From Plantactinospora sp. KBS50 (GTDB taxonomy: Bacteria; Actinomycetota; Actinomycetes; Mycobacteriales; Micromonosporaceae): a DNA stretch of 64,000 nt. Numbering within the stretch: the first letter of the stretch is position 1; every line of letters starts with the position of its first letter. The notes under the pieces were generated by a model. It was given only the letters and a program-made list of their open reading frames with translations, was not told the origin of the DNA and did no database searches. The DNA is taken from NCBI RefSeq assembly GCF_002285795.1, contig NZ_CP022961.1, positions 5,646,001 to 5,710,000 on the forward strand. The letters run 5' to 3'. The translations under genes were made by a program, and so were the position numbers. Of this stretch, positions 22,718 to 33,075 are shown in pieces.

Positions 22718-25700
22718 TCAGCGGGGTTCCGCCATCGGCACGCCGGCGACGAGCGCGGCGAGTCCCTCCGCGTCGAGCAGATCGGCCGGTCGGACCGTCG
22801 CCCCCTCCCGGACGTAGTGGAACGCCGCCCGCACCCGATCCACCGGCACCCCGGCCAGTTCCGCCCAGGCCAGCCGGTACGCGGCCAGTTGCACCGCGGC
22901 GGCCCGCGCGGCCGGGCCGGCGGGCCGGCGGCCGGTCTTCCAGTCGACCACCTCGAACCGCCCGCCGGGCGCGGCGTACACCGCGTCCATCCGTCCGCGC
23001 ACCACCACCCCGGCGACCACCGTCGCGAACGGGACCTCCACCTCGACCGGTACCCGCTCGGCCCACTCGCTGGCCAGGAACCGTTCCTGCAATGCCAGCA
23101 GCTCCTCGTCGCCGGCCGCCTCCTCGTCCGCCGAACCGGGCAACTCGTCGATGTCCAGCAGCCGGCCGGCGCCGAAGCGCTGTTCGAGCCAGGTGTGGAA
23201 GGCGGTGCCCCGGCGGGCGTACGGATCGGGTCGCGCCGGCAGCGGCCGGCGCAGCGTGCGGGCGAGTTGCTGCGGATCCCGGTGCAGGGTCACCAGCTGC
23301 GACACGGTGAGGTGGTCGGGCAGCGGCACCTGGACCGCCCCGGTCTGCCGGGCCAGCCGGTCCCGCTCGGCCAGCAGCAGGTCCACCTCCTGCCGCCAGC
23401 GCCCGGCGTCCGCCGGGGCCGGCCGATCCGCACCCCCGACCGGGACCGGTCGATCCGCACCATCCGCACCCCCGACCGCGGGCGGGCGATCCGCACCGTC
23501 GACCGCGGGCGGCCGATCCGCACCGTCGACCGCGGCCGGGCGGTCCGCACCGTCGACCGGCGCGGCCGGTGCACCCTCCACGGCGGTCAGGGCTCGCCGG
23601 ACCAGCGCGGCGCCGTCGGCCACGTCCGGCCGGCGGGCGCCCAGCGGATCCGCCGGCCAGTCCGCGCGGGGAACGATCCGGCTGGTCGGGTTCGGCTCGT
23701 CCGGCGCCGGCTCGGGCGCCCACTCGTCCACCGTGCCCGCCCCGGCGAGGCACTGGTCGCGGATCTCGGTGAGGAACGCCGACGGCCCGCGCGGCCGCTT
23801 GGTGCCCTCGCCCCACCAGTACCCGGAACACAGCAGCAGCCGGCGCGGCCGGGTGACGGCGACATACCCGAGCCGCCGTTCCTCCCGTTCGTCGTGCGCC
23901 CACCACCGCTCGCTGAAGCGGGTCAGCGCCGCGGCCACCCCCTTCTGGTCGGTCGCCTCGGCCAGCGACAGTTCGGGCAGGCCGGCCGCGTCGCCACGCA
24001 ACGGGAACGGCAGCACACCCAGGCCGTACAGGTAGTGGTCCGACCCGCGTACCGGGCCGGGCCAGACCGCCCGGCTGAGCCCGGCGACCGCGACCACGTC
24101 CCACTCCAGACCCTTCGCGGCGTGCGCGGTGAGCACCTGGACGGCGCCCTCCACCACCTCCACCTCGCCGGGCGCCAGCCCGCGTTCCTCGTCCTGCGCC
24201 GCGGCCAGGAAGGCCAGGAACGCCGACAGTGGCGCCCCGGCCGAGTCCCGGGTGAACCGCGCGGCCACGTCGCCCAGCGCGTCCAGGTGCCCGCGGGCCA
24301 GTCCGGCGTCCCCGCCGGAGCCGCCCAGCCCGGCCCGCACCGCCACCTCCACGTCCAGGCCCGTGGTGCGTTCGATGTCGGCGATCAGGTCGGGCAGGGA
24401 CTGGTCCAACCGGTGCCGCAGCAGCGCCAACTCCCGGCCGTACGCCTTGAGCCGGGCGTATCCCTCGGCCGAGTACCGCTGGGCCGGGCCGAGATCGGCC
24501 AGCGCCTCCACCAGGGTGGCCTCGTCCAGGCTGTCGGTGACGATCTCCGGATCGACGGCGCCGGCCTCCTCGACAACCGGAAACAGCGGCCGGTGCCCGC
24601 CTGCGCCGAGCCCCGGCTCCGGCTGCGCTTCGGCGGCGGCGAGCCGGGGCAGCTCACGCCGGGCCGTGGCGATCGCCCGCGCCCGGCGGTGCAGCTCCAC
24701 CAGGTCCCGGGGGCCGATCCGCCACCGCGCGCCGGTGAGCAGCCGCAGCAGCGCGGCCCCGTCGGTCGGGTCGGCCAGCACCCGCAGGGTGCAGACCACG
24801 TCCTGGACCTCGGGGGTGTCCAACAGGCCGCCCAGCCCCATCACCTCGACGGGCAGGCCGCGCGCCCGCAGCGCCGCCTCGATCGCCGGGATCTGGCTGC
24901 GCAGTCGCACCAGCACGGCGGTGCTGGGCCGCCGGTCCAGCGGGATCTGCTCCGGCAGCGCGGTGCTGCGCGCCGCGCCGCGCCAGGCCGCGAGGATGCC
25001 GTCGGCGATCCACTCCGCCTCGTCCGCGTACGTGGGCAGCAGCGCGCAGCACACGGTGTCGGCCGGCGCCCCGCGGGCCGTGCGGCCGGGGATCGGCTCG
25101 GCGGTGCTGTACGCGGCGGACAGCTCCGCGACCTCGGCACCGGCGCTGCGCAGCGGCGCCGACAGGGCGTTGGCCACCCGGAGGATCTCGGGCCGGTTCC
25201 GCCAGCTGGTGCTCAGGGTCAGCGCGTGGGCCGCTCCCCCGTCCGGCCGGGGAAACTCGGTGGGGAAGCGGTCGAGCGTGCCCGCGCTGGCGCCGCGCCA
25301 GCCGTAGATGGACTGGCACGGGTCGCCCACCGCGGTCACCGGATGCCCGCCGCCGAACAGCGAGCGCAGCAGCACCACCTGGGCGTGGCTGGTGTCCTGG
25401 TACTCGTCCAGCAGCACCACCCGGTACCGCTCCCGCTCGGTCGCGCCGACCTCCGGATGCTCCCGGGCCACCCGCGCGGCCCGCAAGAGCTGGTCGCCGA
25501 AGTCCATCGCCTCGAAGTCCAGCTTGCGCTGCTGGAACGCCCGCACCAGGGGAAGCAGCTTGAGCCGGGTCTGCTGGACGCCGAGCGCCCGGCGCACGTC
25601 CGCGTACACCCGGCCGGGCCGGGACTGCACCTCGGCGAAGAACCGGCCGGTCCAGGCCGCCAGGTCGCCCGGCTCGACCAGGTGCTCGGCCAGCTCCGCG

Positions 25701-26281
25701 GCGAGCGCCAGCACCGCGTCGGTGATGGTGGCCGGGGTCCGGTCCACCCCGGTCATGTCACCGTCGTAGGTGCGCACCAGCCAGTCCACGACCTGCCAGC
25801 GCGCCGCCTCGGTGAGCAGCCGGGTGGCCGGCTCGTACCCGGAACGCAGGCCGTGCTCGGTGACCACCCGGGCGGCGTACGAGTGGTAGGTGGCCACGGT
25901 CGGCTCGCCGCCGATCAGGTCGCCGTCCCGGTCCCGCGGGTCCCGACCCAGCCGCCGGACCAGCTGGCCGAGCCGGGTCCGTACCCGGTGCGCCAGCTCG
26001 CCGGCCGCCTTGCGGGTGAAGGTCAGGCCGAGGATCTGCTCCGGCCGCGCGTACCCGTTGGCCACCAGCCAGACCACCCGGGCGGCCATCGTCTCGGTCT
26101 TGCCCGACCCGGCGCCGGCGACCACCAGCAGCGGCTCGACCGGCGCCGCGACGATGGCCGCCTGTTCCCGGGTGGGCGCCGGCAGCCGGAGCAGCCGGGC
26201 CAGCTCGACCGGGGTGTACCGGGGACCGGCGTCGGCGGCCGGCGGCGCCGGCGCGGCGGCGAAGAGCGAGGGCTGGGTCAC
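22718..26281 (-). CDS. adnB: AdnB-like helicase-nuclease subunit
   Basis: 1187 residues from a GTG at 26281. UvrD-type motor: Walker A VVAGAGSGKTETM near residue 54, Walker B LLDEYQDTSHAQ, GDPCQSIYGWRGAS, and motif VI YVAVTRPRR. The C-terminal nuclease has the RecB-family motif GRMDAVY and EVVDWKTGRRP. AdnAB is the mycobacterial double-strand-break resection motor; AdnB (Rv3201c) is the lead motor. An in-frame repeat of about 9 residues around VDGADRP (about residues 935-985) extends the linker between motor and nuclease, making it longer than the roughly 1100-residue mycobacterial protein. The start overlaps the adnA stop (GTGA). Confidence 0.92.
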   Translation of the reverse strand: MTQPSLFAAAPAPPAADAGPRYTPVELARLLRLPAPTREQAAIVAAPVEPLLVVAGAGSGKTETMAARVVWLVANGYARPEQILGLTFTRKAAGELAHRVRTRLGQLVRRLGRDPRDRDGDLIGGEPTVATYHSYAARVVTEHGLRSGYEPATRLLTEAARWQVVDWLVRTYDGDMTGVDRTPATITDAVLALAAELAEHLVEPGDLAAWTGRFFAEVQSRPGRVYADVRRALGVQQTRLKLLPLVRAFQQRKLDFEAMDFGDQLLRAARVAREHPEVGATERERYRVVLLDEYQDTSHAQVVLLRSLFGGGHPVTAVGDPCQSIYGWRGASAGTLDRFPTEFPRPDGGAAHALTLSTSWRNRPEILRVANALSAPLRSAGAEVAELSAAYSTAEPIPGRTARGAPADTVCCALLPTYADEAEWIADGILAAWRGAARSTALPEQIPLDRRPSTAVLVRLRSQIPAIEAALRARGLPVEVMGLGGLLDTPEVQDVVCTLRVLADPTDGAALLRLLTGARWRIGPRDLVELHRRARAIATARRELPRLAAAEAQPEPGLGAGGHRPLFPVVEEAGAVDPEIVTDSLDEATLVEALADLGPAQRYSAEGYARLKAYGRELALLRHRLDQSLPDLIADIERTTGLDVEVAVRAGLGGSGGDAGLARGHLDALGDVAARFTRDSAGAPLSAFLAFLAAAQDEERGLAPGEVEVVEGAVQVLTAHAAKGLEWDVVAVAGLSRAVWPGPVRGSDHYLYGLGVLPFPLRGDAAGLPELSLAEATDQKGVAAALTRFSERWWAHDEREERRLGYVAVTRPRRLLLCSGYWWGEGTKRPRGPSAFLTEIRDQCLAGAGTVDEWAPEPAPDEPNPTSRIVPRADWPADPLGARRPDVADGAALVRRALTAVEGAPAAPVDGADRPAAVDGADRPPAVDGADRPPAVGGADGADRPVPVGGADRPAPADAGRWRQEVDLLLAERDRLARQTGAVQVPLPDHLTVSQLVTLHRDPQQLARTLRRPLPARPDPYARRGTAFHTWLEQRFGAGRLLDIDELPGSADEEAAGDEELLALQERFLASEWAERVPVEVEVPFATVVAGVVVRGRMDAVYAAPGGRFEVVDWKTGRRPAGPAARAAAVQLAAYRLAWAELAGVPVDRVRAAFHYVREGATVRPADLLDAEGLAALVAGVPMAEPR

Positions 26282-29200
26282 TGCGGCTCGACCACCTGCC
26301 GGCCCTGCCCGGAGATCGGGCAGGAGCTGCGCACCGGGCAGACCCGGCAGCGCGAGTTGGCGACCGCCGCGAAGGTCGAGGCGGCCATCGTCTCCGCGGT
26401 ACGCCGCACCATGTCCCGCGCCCAGCCCTCCTCGGCGCCGTCGGCGCCCTCGGCGGGCTGGTTCTGCTCCTTCGCGTCCCGGGCGGAGGTGCCGAGCTGC
26501 ACCAGCGCGGCGCCGCCGGGACGGTCACCGTGCTCGGCGAACCCGCCCGCCTCGACCGCGGCCTGATAGCCGGCCAGTTGCGGATGCTCGGCGAGTTCGG
26601 CGGCGGCCACCGCCGTGGTCCGGCCGGTCTTCAGGTCGATGACCACGAGCCGGCCCTGGTCGTCCACCTCCAGCCGGTCCACCCGTCCGGTCAGCTGCAC
26701 CGGGCGGGTGGGGTCGTCGAGCACGACCGCGAACTCCTGCTCGATGGCGAGCAGCCGGCGCGGGTTGTCGGCCAGCCAGCGCAGCAGCTTGTCGACCATG
26801 CCCTCGGCCCGGGCGCGTTCCGGCCCCACCATCCACCGGGCGGCCAGCTCGATCGCGTCGAACCGGGCGGCCACGTAGTCGATCAGCCGTTCCCGGTCCA
26901 CGCTCGCGTCCTCGGCCAGCATGGCCGCCGCGTGCACCAGGTTGCCCACCCCCTGCGCGGCGCTGGCCGGCGCCCGTCCGCCGTGCCGTTCCAGCAGCCA
27001 ACGCAGGCTGCACCGCAGCGCGCTCTCCATTCCCGACGGCGTGACCGGCACCGGTACGCCGTCGTCGTACAGCGGCCGGTCGTCGGAGAGCGCCCGCAGC
27101 CCCCACCAGTCGTCGGGGTGCGCGCCGGACACGCCCGCGGCGGCCAGCCGGGCCAGTTCCGCGGCCGCCGCCGCCCGGCGGTCCGGCGCCGAGGCCGGGT
27201 CGGTCACCGCCGTGCGCAGCTCGGCCACCAGCGCCGGCAGGGTGAGCGCGCGGGACAGCCGCCCCGCCGGCAGTTCGGCCTCCCCGTCGTCCAGTTCCGC
27301 GGGGGCCGGCCCCCGCCGGTACGCGGAGCCGGCGGCTGCCGGTCCGCGGGGGTCCGGTCGCCGGGGGTCCGGTCGCCGGGGGTCCCCGACCGCCGCGGGT
27401 CGTCGACTGCCGGGCCGGGCCGCGGGCCGCCGGGTCCCGGGTTGTCGGGTCCCGAGCCGCCGGGCCGCGGGCCGTCGGGTCCCGGGCCGTCGGGTCCCGG
27501 GCCGTCCGGTGCCGGGCCGTCCGGTGCCGGGCCGTCCGGTGCCGGGCCGTCCGGCCGCTGGCCGCCGTCGCCGGGCTCCGCACCGGCCAGCTCGTACAGG
27601 AACCGGCTCGGCTGCTCCTCGTGGTCGGCGCCGCCCACGGCCGCCGACGACACGGCGCTGACCAGCAGTTTCCGCCGCGCCCGACTGGCGGCCACATAGA
27701 ACAGCCGGCGTTCCTCGTCCAGCAGGGCCGAGGTCTGGCCGACAAGCGTGGCGGTGCTGCCGGCGCCCCGACCCCGCCCGGCGACCATGTCGACCAGCCG
27801 CTCCGAGCCGAGCAGGCTGCCGCGCAGCCGCAGGTCGGGCCAGATGCCCTCCTGGACGCCGACCACGGCCACCACGTCCCACTCCAGGCCCTTGGCCGCG
27901 TGCGCGGTGAGCAGCCGTACCGCCTCGCCCCGGTCGGCGACCGGCGCGAGGGTGTCGGCGGGCAGGTCCTGGCCGAGCACGTGGTCGAGGAAGACCTCGG
28001 TCCGCGCGCCCGGCAACCGGTCGACGAACCGGGCGGCGGCGTCGAACAGCACCAGCACGGCGTCCAGGTCCCGGTCGGCGGCCTCGGCGCGCCAGCGCAC
28101 GCCCGCCTCGTCGCCGGCCGCCACCCGTTCCCGGCGGCTCGCGGCGAACCACCGGTCGGCCAGCCCGCTGCCCTGCCAGACCGCCCACAGCACGTCCTCC
28201 ACGGTGTTGCCCGGCCGGGCGGCGGTCTGGCGGGCGGTGGCGACGAGCCCGGCGAGCGCCTTCGCGGGCGCCGCCCAGCGCCGGTCCACCGCGGCCAGCC
28301 CGGCCGGGTCGCGGAGCGCCTCCACCAGCAGTTCCCCGGAGGGCCGCCGGTCGCCCGCGGCCAGCGCGAGCGCCCGCAGGCCCTGCCGCAGCCGCCGCTC
28401 GGCCAGCGGGTCGGCGCCGCCCAGCGGCGAGTGCAGCAGGGCGACCGCGGCCTCCTCGTCAAGCCGCTCGGGCTCCAGCGCGCAGCGCAGGAGCAGCAGC
28501 AGCGGCGCCACCGCCGGTTGCAGGTGCAGCGGCAGATCCTCGCCGTGCACCACGGTGGGCACCCCGGCCGCGTGCAGGGCGCGCTGGACCGAGGGCAGCT
28601 GCAGGGTGGTCGAGCGGACCAGCACGGCCATCCGGGACCACGGCACGTCGTCCAGCAGGTGCGCGCTGCGCAGCGCGTGCGCCAGGTAGGCGGACTCGCT
28701 GGTGGCCGAGCGGAAGGTGCGCACGGCCACCTCGCCGGGATCGGACCCGGGACCCGGGCCGGGAGGCGACCCGGGAGGCGACGCGGCGGGCGACCCGGGA
28801 GGCGATCCGGGGCGGGGCGCCGGGCGCAGGTCGCGGTGCGCCACCGGCCCGCGCAGCCGGACGGCCACCCGGCGCAGGCCGGCCAGCAGGACCGGCCCGG
28901 CCCGGTACGAGGTGGTCAGCAGCAGCGTCCGGGCCACCGCCCCGGAGGCGGTGCGGAACCGGTGCGGGAAGTTGGCGATGCCGCTCGGGTCGGCGCCGCG
29001 GAAGGCGAACGTGGACGAATCGGGGTCGGCGAAGGCGACCAGCGCGCTCCCCCCGCCGGCCACCAGGGCCAGCAGGTCGCGCTGCGCCGGGTCGGTGTCG
29101 GCGAACTCGTCCACGTACACGTACGCGAGCCGGTGCCGCTCGGCGGCCAGCAGGTCGGGATCGTCCGCGAGCAGCCCCGAGGCGGCCCGGACCAGCTCGG

Positions 29201-29888
29201 CGGGGTCGTAGGCGGCCGAGCCCCGGGTGGTGGCGTCGCGCAGGGCGAGCACCGAGACGTACTCCCGCAGGAAGCGCGCGGCGGCCGGCCAGTCGGCCCG
29301 GTCGGCCTCCCGGCCGAGCCGGGTCAGCCCGGCCGGCCCGATGCCCCGTTCGGCGGCCCGCATGAGCAGGTCACGGAGCTGTTCGGCGAAGGCCCGGGTA
29401 CGCAACGCGGGGTGCAGCCCCACCGGCCAGCCCGACGGATCCCCCTCGTCGGCGTCCGCCGCGTCCAGCAGTTCCCGGATGATCAGGTCCTGTTCCGGCC
29501 CGGTGAGCAGCCGCGGGGCCGGTTCGCCGCGCTCGGCCGCGGCACGCCGGAGCAGCCCGAATGCGTACGCCGGGAACGTGCGGACCAGCGGCTCGTGCAC
29601 CACCCGGTGCCCGTCGCCGGCGATCCGCCGCTCGATCCGGTGCCGCAGCTCGGTCGCCATCCGGCGGCCGAACGTCAGCACCAGGATCCGCTCCGGGTCC
29701 ACCCCCTCGGCGATCCGGGCGGCCACCGCCTCCACCAGCAGGCTGGTCTTGCCGGTGCCGGGGCCGCCGATCACCAGCAGCGGGCCACCGGTGTGCGCGA
29801 CCACCTCGGCGTGCACGGGGTCGTCGAACCGCGCCGGCGCGCCGTCGGGCCGCCGGCGGACCAACCGGTACGCCTGCACGCCGCCCAT
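26278..29888 (-). CDS. adnA: AdnA-like helicase-nuclease subunit (frameshifted in a repeat linker)
   Basis: About 1200 residues when repaired. The N-terminal motor has VIGGPGTGKTSLLV (Walker A), YVYVDEFADTD (Walker B) and FYVAASRARR (motif VI). The C-terminal nuclease has GRVDRLEV, VIDLKTGRT and a Fe-S site with a cysteine in ALRCSLRWLL and a CxxCx5C group (CRVCPVRSSC). The motor frame continues into a Pro/Gly linker (PDGPAPDG-like pentapeptide repeats, 27400-27560) and would end out of frame at 27204. The nuclease frame begins near 27380. Adding one base to the CCCC run at 27384-27387 (G run on the coding strand) gives one continuous protein. In mycobacteria this is Rv3202c, upstream of adnB as here. 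Confidence 0.9.
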
Positions 29889-29975
29889 CAGATCACGCCG
29901 GTACGACCGGCGGCCGGCAAGGAAGGGCCCTCGGCGCCGGTGCCGGCGCCCGAAGGGTCGTTCCGCGCGTCGGCG

Positions 29976-30521
29976 TCAGCCGAGCCGTTCCTCGATGGCC
30001 TCCAGCGCCGCGGGTACGGAGTCGGCCACCGCCAGCATGTCGATGGCGCTGCGGGACACGAACCGGGTGCCGGCCAGCCCCACCAGCCAGTCCACCAGTC
30101 CGGTGTAGAAGCCCCCGGCGTCCAGCAGCACCACCGGCTTGCGGTGGATGCCCAGGGTGGCCGTGGTCCAGACCTCGAACAGCTCGTCGAGGGTGCCCAG
30201 CCCGCCCGGCAGGGTCAGGAAGGCGTCCGACTTCTCGATCATGACGTTCTTGCGGTCGAGCATGCCCTCGGTCACGATCAGTTCGTCGGCGCTGACGTCC
30301 GCCACCTCGCGGTCCACCAGCAGTTGCGGGATGACCCCGAGGGTGTGCCCGCCGCCGCTGCGCGCGCCGTCGGCGACCGCGCCCATCATGCCCACACAGC
30401 CGCCGCCGGAGACCAGCGTGTGGCCGCGGCGGGCGATCTCCCGGCCGGTCTGGGCGGCAATGTCCAGCCAGGACGGCTCCAGGGTCCGGGACGAGGCGCA
30501 GAAGACGCAGATGGCGGCCAT
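29976..30521 (-). CDS. LOG-family nucleotide phosphoribohydrolase (cytokinin-type)
   Basis: 181 residues from ATG 30521. Rossmann-like fold with ICVFCASS at the start, SGGGCVGMMGAVADGA, the R-K motif LDRKNVMIEKSD, and the signature PGGLGTLDELFE. The family hydrolyses nucleoside 5'-monophosphates to base and ribose phosphate (LOG) and was once misannotated as lysine decarboxylase. A second LOG gene lies just upstream (8-base gap), and adnA follows on the same strand. Confidence 0.92.
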   Translation of the reverse strand: MAAICVFCASSRTLEPSWLDIAAQTGREIARRGHTLVSGGGCVGMMGAVADGARSGGGHTLGVIPQLLVDREVADVSADELIVTEGMLDRKNVMIEKSDAFLTLPGGLGTLDELFEVWTTATLGIHRKPVVLLDAGGFYTGLVDWLVGLAGTRFVSRSAIDMLAVADSVPAALEAIEERLG

Positions 30522-30529
30522 GGTTTCGG

Positions 30530-31387
30530 TCAGCGCTCCTTCGAGTCGGCGGCGGACTTCCGGTACGCGGCCTGCTGGTCGGCCGCGGTCCGGGCGACAG
30601 CCTCATCCTCCCGGGCCCGTTGCTCGGCCGTGAGCGCCGCGTCCGCATCGACGATATGCCGTACCGCCTCCGGCACGCTGTCGGTGACACAGACGAGTTC
30701 CAGGTCCACCTGGCTGATCTTGCCGTCCGCGGCCATGGTGTCCCGGAGCCAGTCGAGCAGCCCCCGCCAGTACGCCGTGCCCATCAGCACCACCGGGAAC
30801 CGGGTGACCTTGCCGGTCTGCACCAGGGTGAGCGCCTCGAACAGTTCGTCCATGGTGCCGAAGCCGCCGGGCAGCACCACGAACGCCTGCGCGTACTTCA
30901 CGAACATGGTCTTGCGGGCGAAGAAGTAGCGGAAGTCGATGGCGAGATCGACCCAGTCGTTGAGGCCCTGCTCGAAGGGCAGTTCGATGCCCAGCCCGAC
31001 GGAGAGCCCGCCCGCCTCGCTGGCGCCCCGGTTGGCCGCCTCCATCACCCCCGGCCCGCCGCCGGTGATGACCGCGTAGCCGGCCCCGGCCAGGGCGCCG
31101 CCCAACTTCTCGGCCAGCTTGCACTCGGGGCTGTCCGGCCCGCTGCGGGCGGACCCGAAGACGCTGACCGCCGGCGGGAGGTCGGCCAGCGTGTCGAACC
31201 CCTCGACGAACTCCGACAGGATCCGCAGTGCCCGCCAGGCGTCCTTGGTCTTCCAGTCGGCCCGCGACCGCGAATCCAGCAGCCGCTGGTCGGCGGTGCT
31301 GGCCGGGATGGCCTCGCGACGCAGCGTGACCGCGCCCCGGTGCCACTCCCGGGCGCGCACCCGGCCACCGTCCCCATCCTGTTTCAT
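30530..31387 (-). CDS. LOG-family (TIGR00730-like) protein, longer paralogue
   Basis: 285 residues from ATG 31387. An N-terminal extension of about 75 residues precedes the LOG domain (VSVFGSARSGPDSPE; ITGGGPGVMEAANRGASEAG; PGGFGTMDELFEALTLVQTG). The arginine in the RKTMFVKYA segment and the PGGxGTxxE motif are intact. A TACGGT box ends seven bases before the start, suggesting a leaderless promoter for the LOG-LOG-adnAB unit. This longer type commonly sits beside dapE in actinobacteria; here dapE is 0.5 kb away. Confidence 0.9.
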   Translation of the reverse strand: MKQDGDGGRVRAREWHRGAVTLRREAIPASTADQRLLDSRSRADWKTKDAWRALRILSEFVEGFDTLADLPPAVSVFGSARSGPDSPECKLAEKLGGALAGAGYAVITGGGPGVMEAANRGASEAGGLSVGLGIELPFEQGLNDWVDLAIDFRYFFARKTMFVKYAQAFVVLPGGFGTMDELFEALTLVQTGKVTRFPVVLMGTAYWRGLLDWLRDTMAADGKISQVDLELVCVTDSVPEAVRHIVDADAALTAEQRAREDEAVARTAADQQAAYRKSAADSKER

Positions 31388-31643
31388 GCGGTCAACCGTA
31401 GTGCGGGCACCGCGGCGGCGACCGGCGTCCGGGTCGGTCCCGGCCGCCGGATCGCCCGCCACCGGCACGCAGCGCCACCGATCACCGACACCGCGCAACA
31501 ATCGGGGGCCGGTGTGAAGTTTCCGACCGAAACATTCGAGTCCTGGATCAACCAATTGTGTCGCAGGGACGTCTTAACCTGCGGATACTGGATTCACGGC
31601 GCCGGCCGGGGGTCCGGACGTCGCGGGGGAGGGAATCGCTGTG

Positions 31644-31817
31644 ATGACCAATCGGGAGAAGCTGCGCTACCGCCGGGAGATGCACCAGCGGATCCGGGAA
31701 CTGGTGGCGGAGCGTCGACAGGCGCGCATCAGCGGGACAGGGCTGGCCGACGGTGGGGACGCCTCCGCCGCGGACCAGCGGGTCGGCCACGACGAGGAAG
31801 CGCTCGTCGGCGGGTGA
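31644..31817 (+). CDS. Small charged helical protein
   Basis: 57 residues from ATG 31644 (a GTG precedes it immediately), with a good ribosome binding site (gggggaggga). The sequence begins MTNREKLRYRREMHQRIREL and is a highly charged amphipathic helix for 35 residues, then becomes Gly/Asp-rich. GC at third positions is high throughout, supporting coding. No family recognised. It is convergent with dapE, with a shared terminator. Confidence 0.6.
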   Translation: MTNREKLRYRREMHQRIRELVAERRQARISGTGLADGGDASAADQRVGHDEEALVGG

Positions 31818-31822
31818 GTGCG

Positions 31823-31875
31823 CGGCCCGGATCAGGCGACGGTTGACGAGGGGCATCCGTCGCCGATCCGGGCCG
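31823..31875. terminator. Bidirectional terminator between the small gene and dapE
   Basis: CGGCCCGGATC pairs with GATCCGGGCCG (11 bp), then an unpaired A, then GGCGACGG with CCGTCGCC (8 bp) around a 14-base loop. Confidence 0.85.
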
Positions 31876-31911
31876 TCGCCGTCTGGCACCGCAGGCCGGG
31901 ACCGACCGGCC

Positions 31912-32982
31912 TCAGCTGGCCAGCCACCGGTGCAGGGTGGCCGCGCCGTCACGCAGCTTGGCGATCTCGACGTGTTCGTCGGGGTGGTGCGCGAGGTTCG
32001 GGTCACCCGGCCCGAAGTTGAGCGCCGGGATGCCGAGCGCGGCGAACCGCGCCACGTCGGTCCAGCCCAGCTTCCCCACCGGCGCCTCGCCGACCGCGGC
32101 CAGGAACTCCAGCGCCGGCTCGGCGGTCAACCCCGGCAGCGCCCCGGGCGCCAGGTCGGTCACCACCACGTCGAAGCCGTCGAACACCTCGCGGATGTGC
32201 TCCTGCGCCTGCTCTGGCGTCCGGTCCGGCGCGAAGCGGAAGTTGACCTCCACGTCGCAGCGGTCCGGCACCACGTTGCCGGCCACGCCGCCGCCGATGC
32301 GGACGGCGTTCATGCCCTCCCGATAGGTGCAGCCGTCGATGGCCACCGTCCGGGCCTGGTACGCGACGAGCCGGTTCAGCACCTCGGCGGCGGCGTGGAT
32401 GGCGTTGACGCCGTGCCAGGAGCGCGCCGAGTGCGCGCGCCGGCCGGTCGTGCTCACGATCGCCCGCATGGTGCCCTGGCAGCCGGCCTCCACCACCCCG
32501 TACGTCGGCTCCAGCAGCACGGCGAAGTCGGCGGTCAGCCAGTCCGGGTGGGCCTGGGCGACGAGGTGCAGCCCGTTGTACCGGGACTCGATCTCCTCCG
32601 CCTCGTAGAAGAAGTAGGTCAGGTCGTACCGCGGGTCGGGCAGGGTGACCGCCAGGTGCAGCGCGTACGCCACCCCGGACTTCATGTCCGAGGTGCCGCA
32701 CCCGTACATCAGGTCGTCCCGGATGGTGGACGGGAAGTTGTTGTTGATCGGCACCGTGTCCAGGTGCCCGGCGAGCACGACCCGCTGGGACCGGCCCAGG
32801 TCGGTACGCGCCATCACCGTGTTGCCGAGCCGCTGCACGGTCAGGTGTGGGACCGCGCGGAGCACCTCCTCGACGTGGTCCGCGAGTTCCTTCTCGTTGA
32901 GCGACACGGACTCGACATCCACCAGGGCGCGGGTCAACGCGACCGGGTCTGCCAGCACGTCAGGGGTCAGCGGGTTCACCAT
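31912..32982 (-). CDS. dapE: Succinyl-diaminopimelate desuccinylase
   Basis: 356 residues from ATG 32982. M20 metallopeptidase fold with GHLDTVPINNN (first metal His and bridging region), GTSDMKSGVAYALHLA (bridging Asp), FYEAEEIESRYNGL (catalytic Glu pair), and a C-terminal NFGPGDPNLAHHPDEHV metal ligand. It hydrolyses N-succinyl-LL-diaminopimelate in lysine and peptidoglycan biosynthesis. It is divergent from dapD with about 90 bases between them. A TACCGT box with a seven-base gap to the ATG suggests a leaderless transcript. An upstream in-frame start at 32991 is possible. Confidence 0.95.
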   Translation of the reverse strand: MVNPLTPDVLADPVALTRALVDVESVSLNEKELADHVEEVLRAVPHLTVQRLGNTVMARTDLGRSQRVVLAGHLDTVPINNNFPSTIRDDLMYGCGTSDMKSGVAYALHLAVTLPDPRYDLTYFFYEAEEIESRYNGLHLVAQAHPDWLTADFAVLLEPTYGVVEAGCQGTMRAIVSTTGRRAHSARSWHGVNAIHAAAEVLNRLVAYQARTVAIDGCTYREGMNAVRIGGGVAGNVVPDRCDVEVNFRFAPDRTPEQAQEHIREVFDGFDVVVTDLAPGALPGLTAEPALEFLAAVGEAPVGKLGWTDVARFAALGIPALNFGPGDPNLAHHPDEHVEIAKLRDGAATLHRWLAS

Positions 32983-33075
32983 GCTGGGCACGGTACCGTC
33001 ATGACCGGTCCGGCGAGTGGTCCGTCCGCTCCTGGGTAACCGAGGTCATCGGCGAAGATGGAGGGGCAACCCGTG

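Noticed and set aside
22562-26566. 1334-codon plus-strand open frame
   Set aside because: Antisense shadow of adnB; composition artefact with no recognisable motif.
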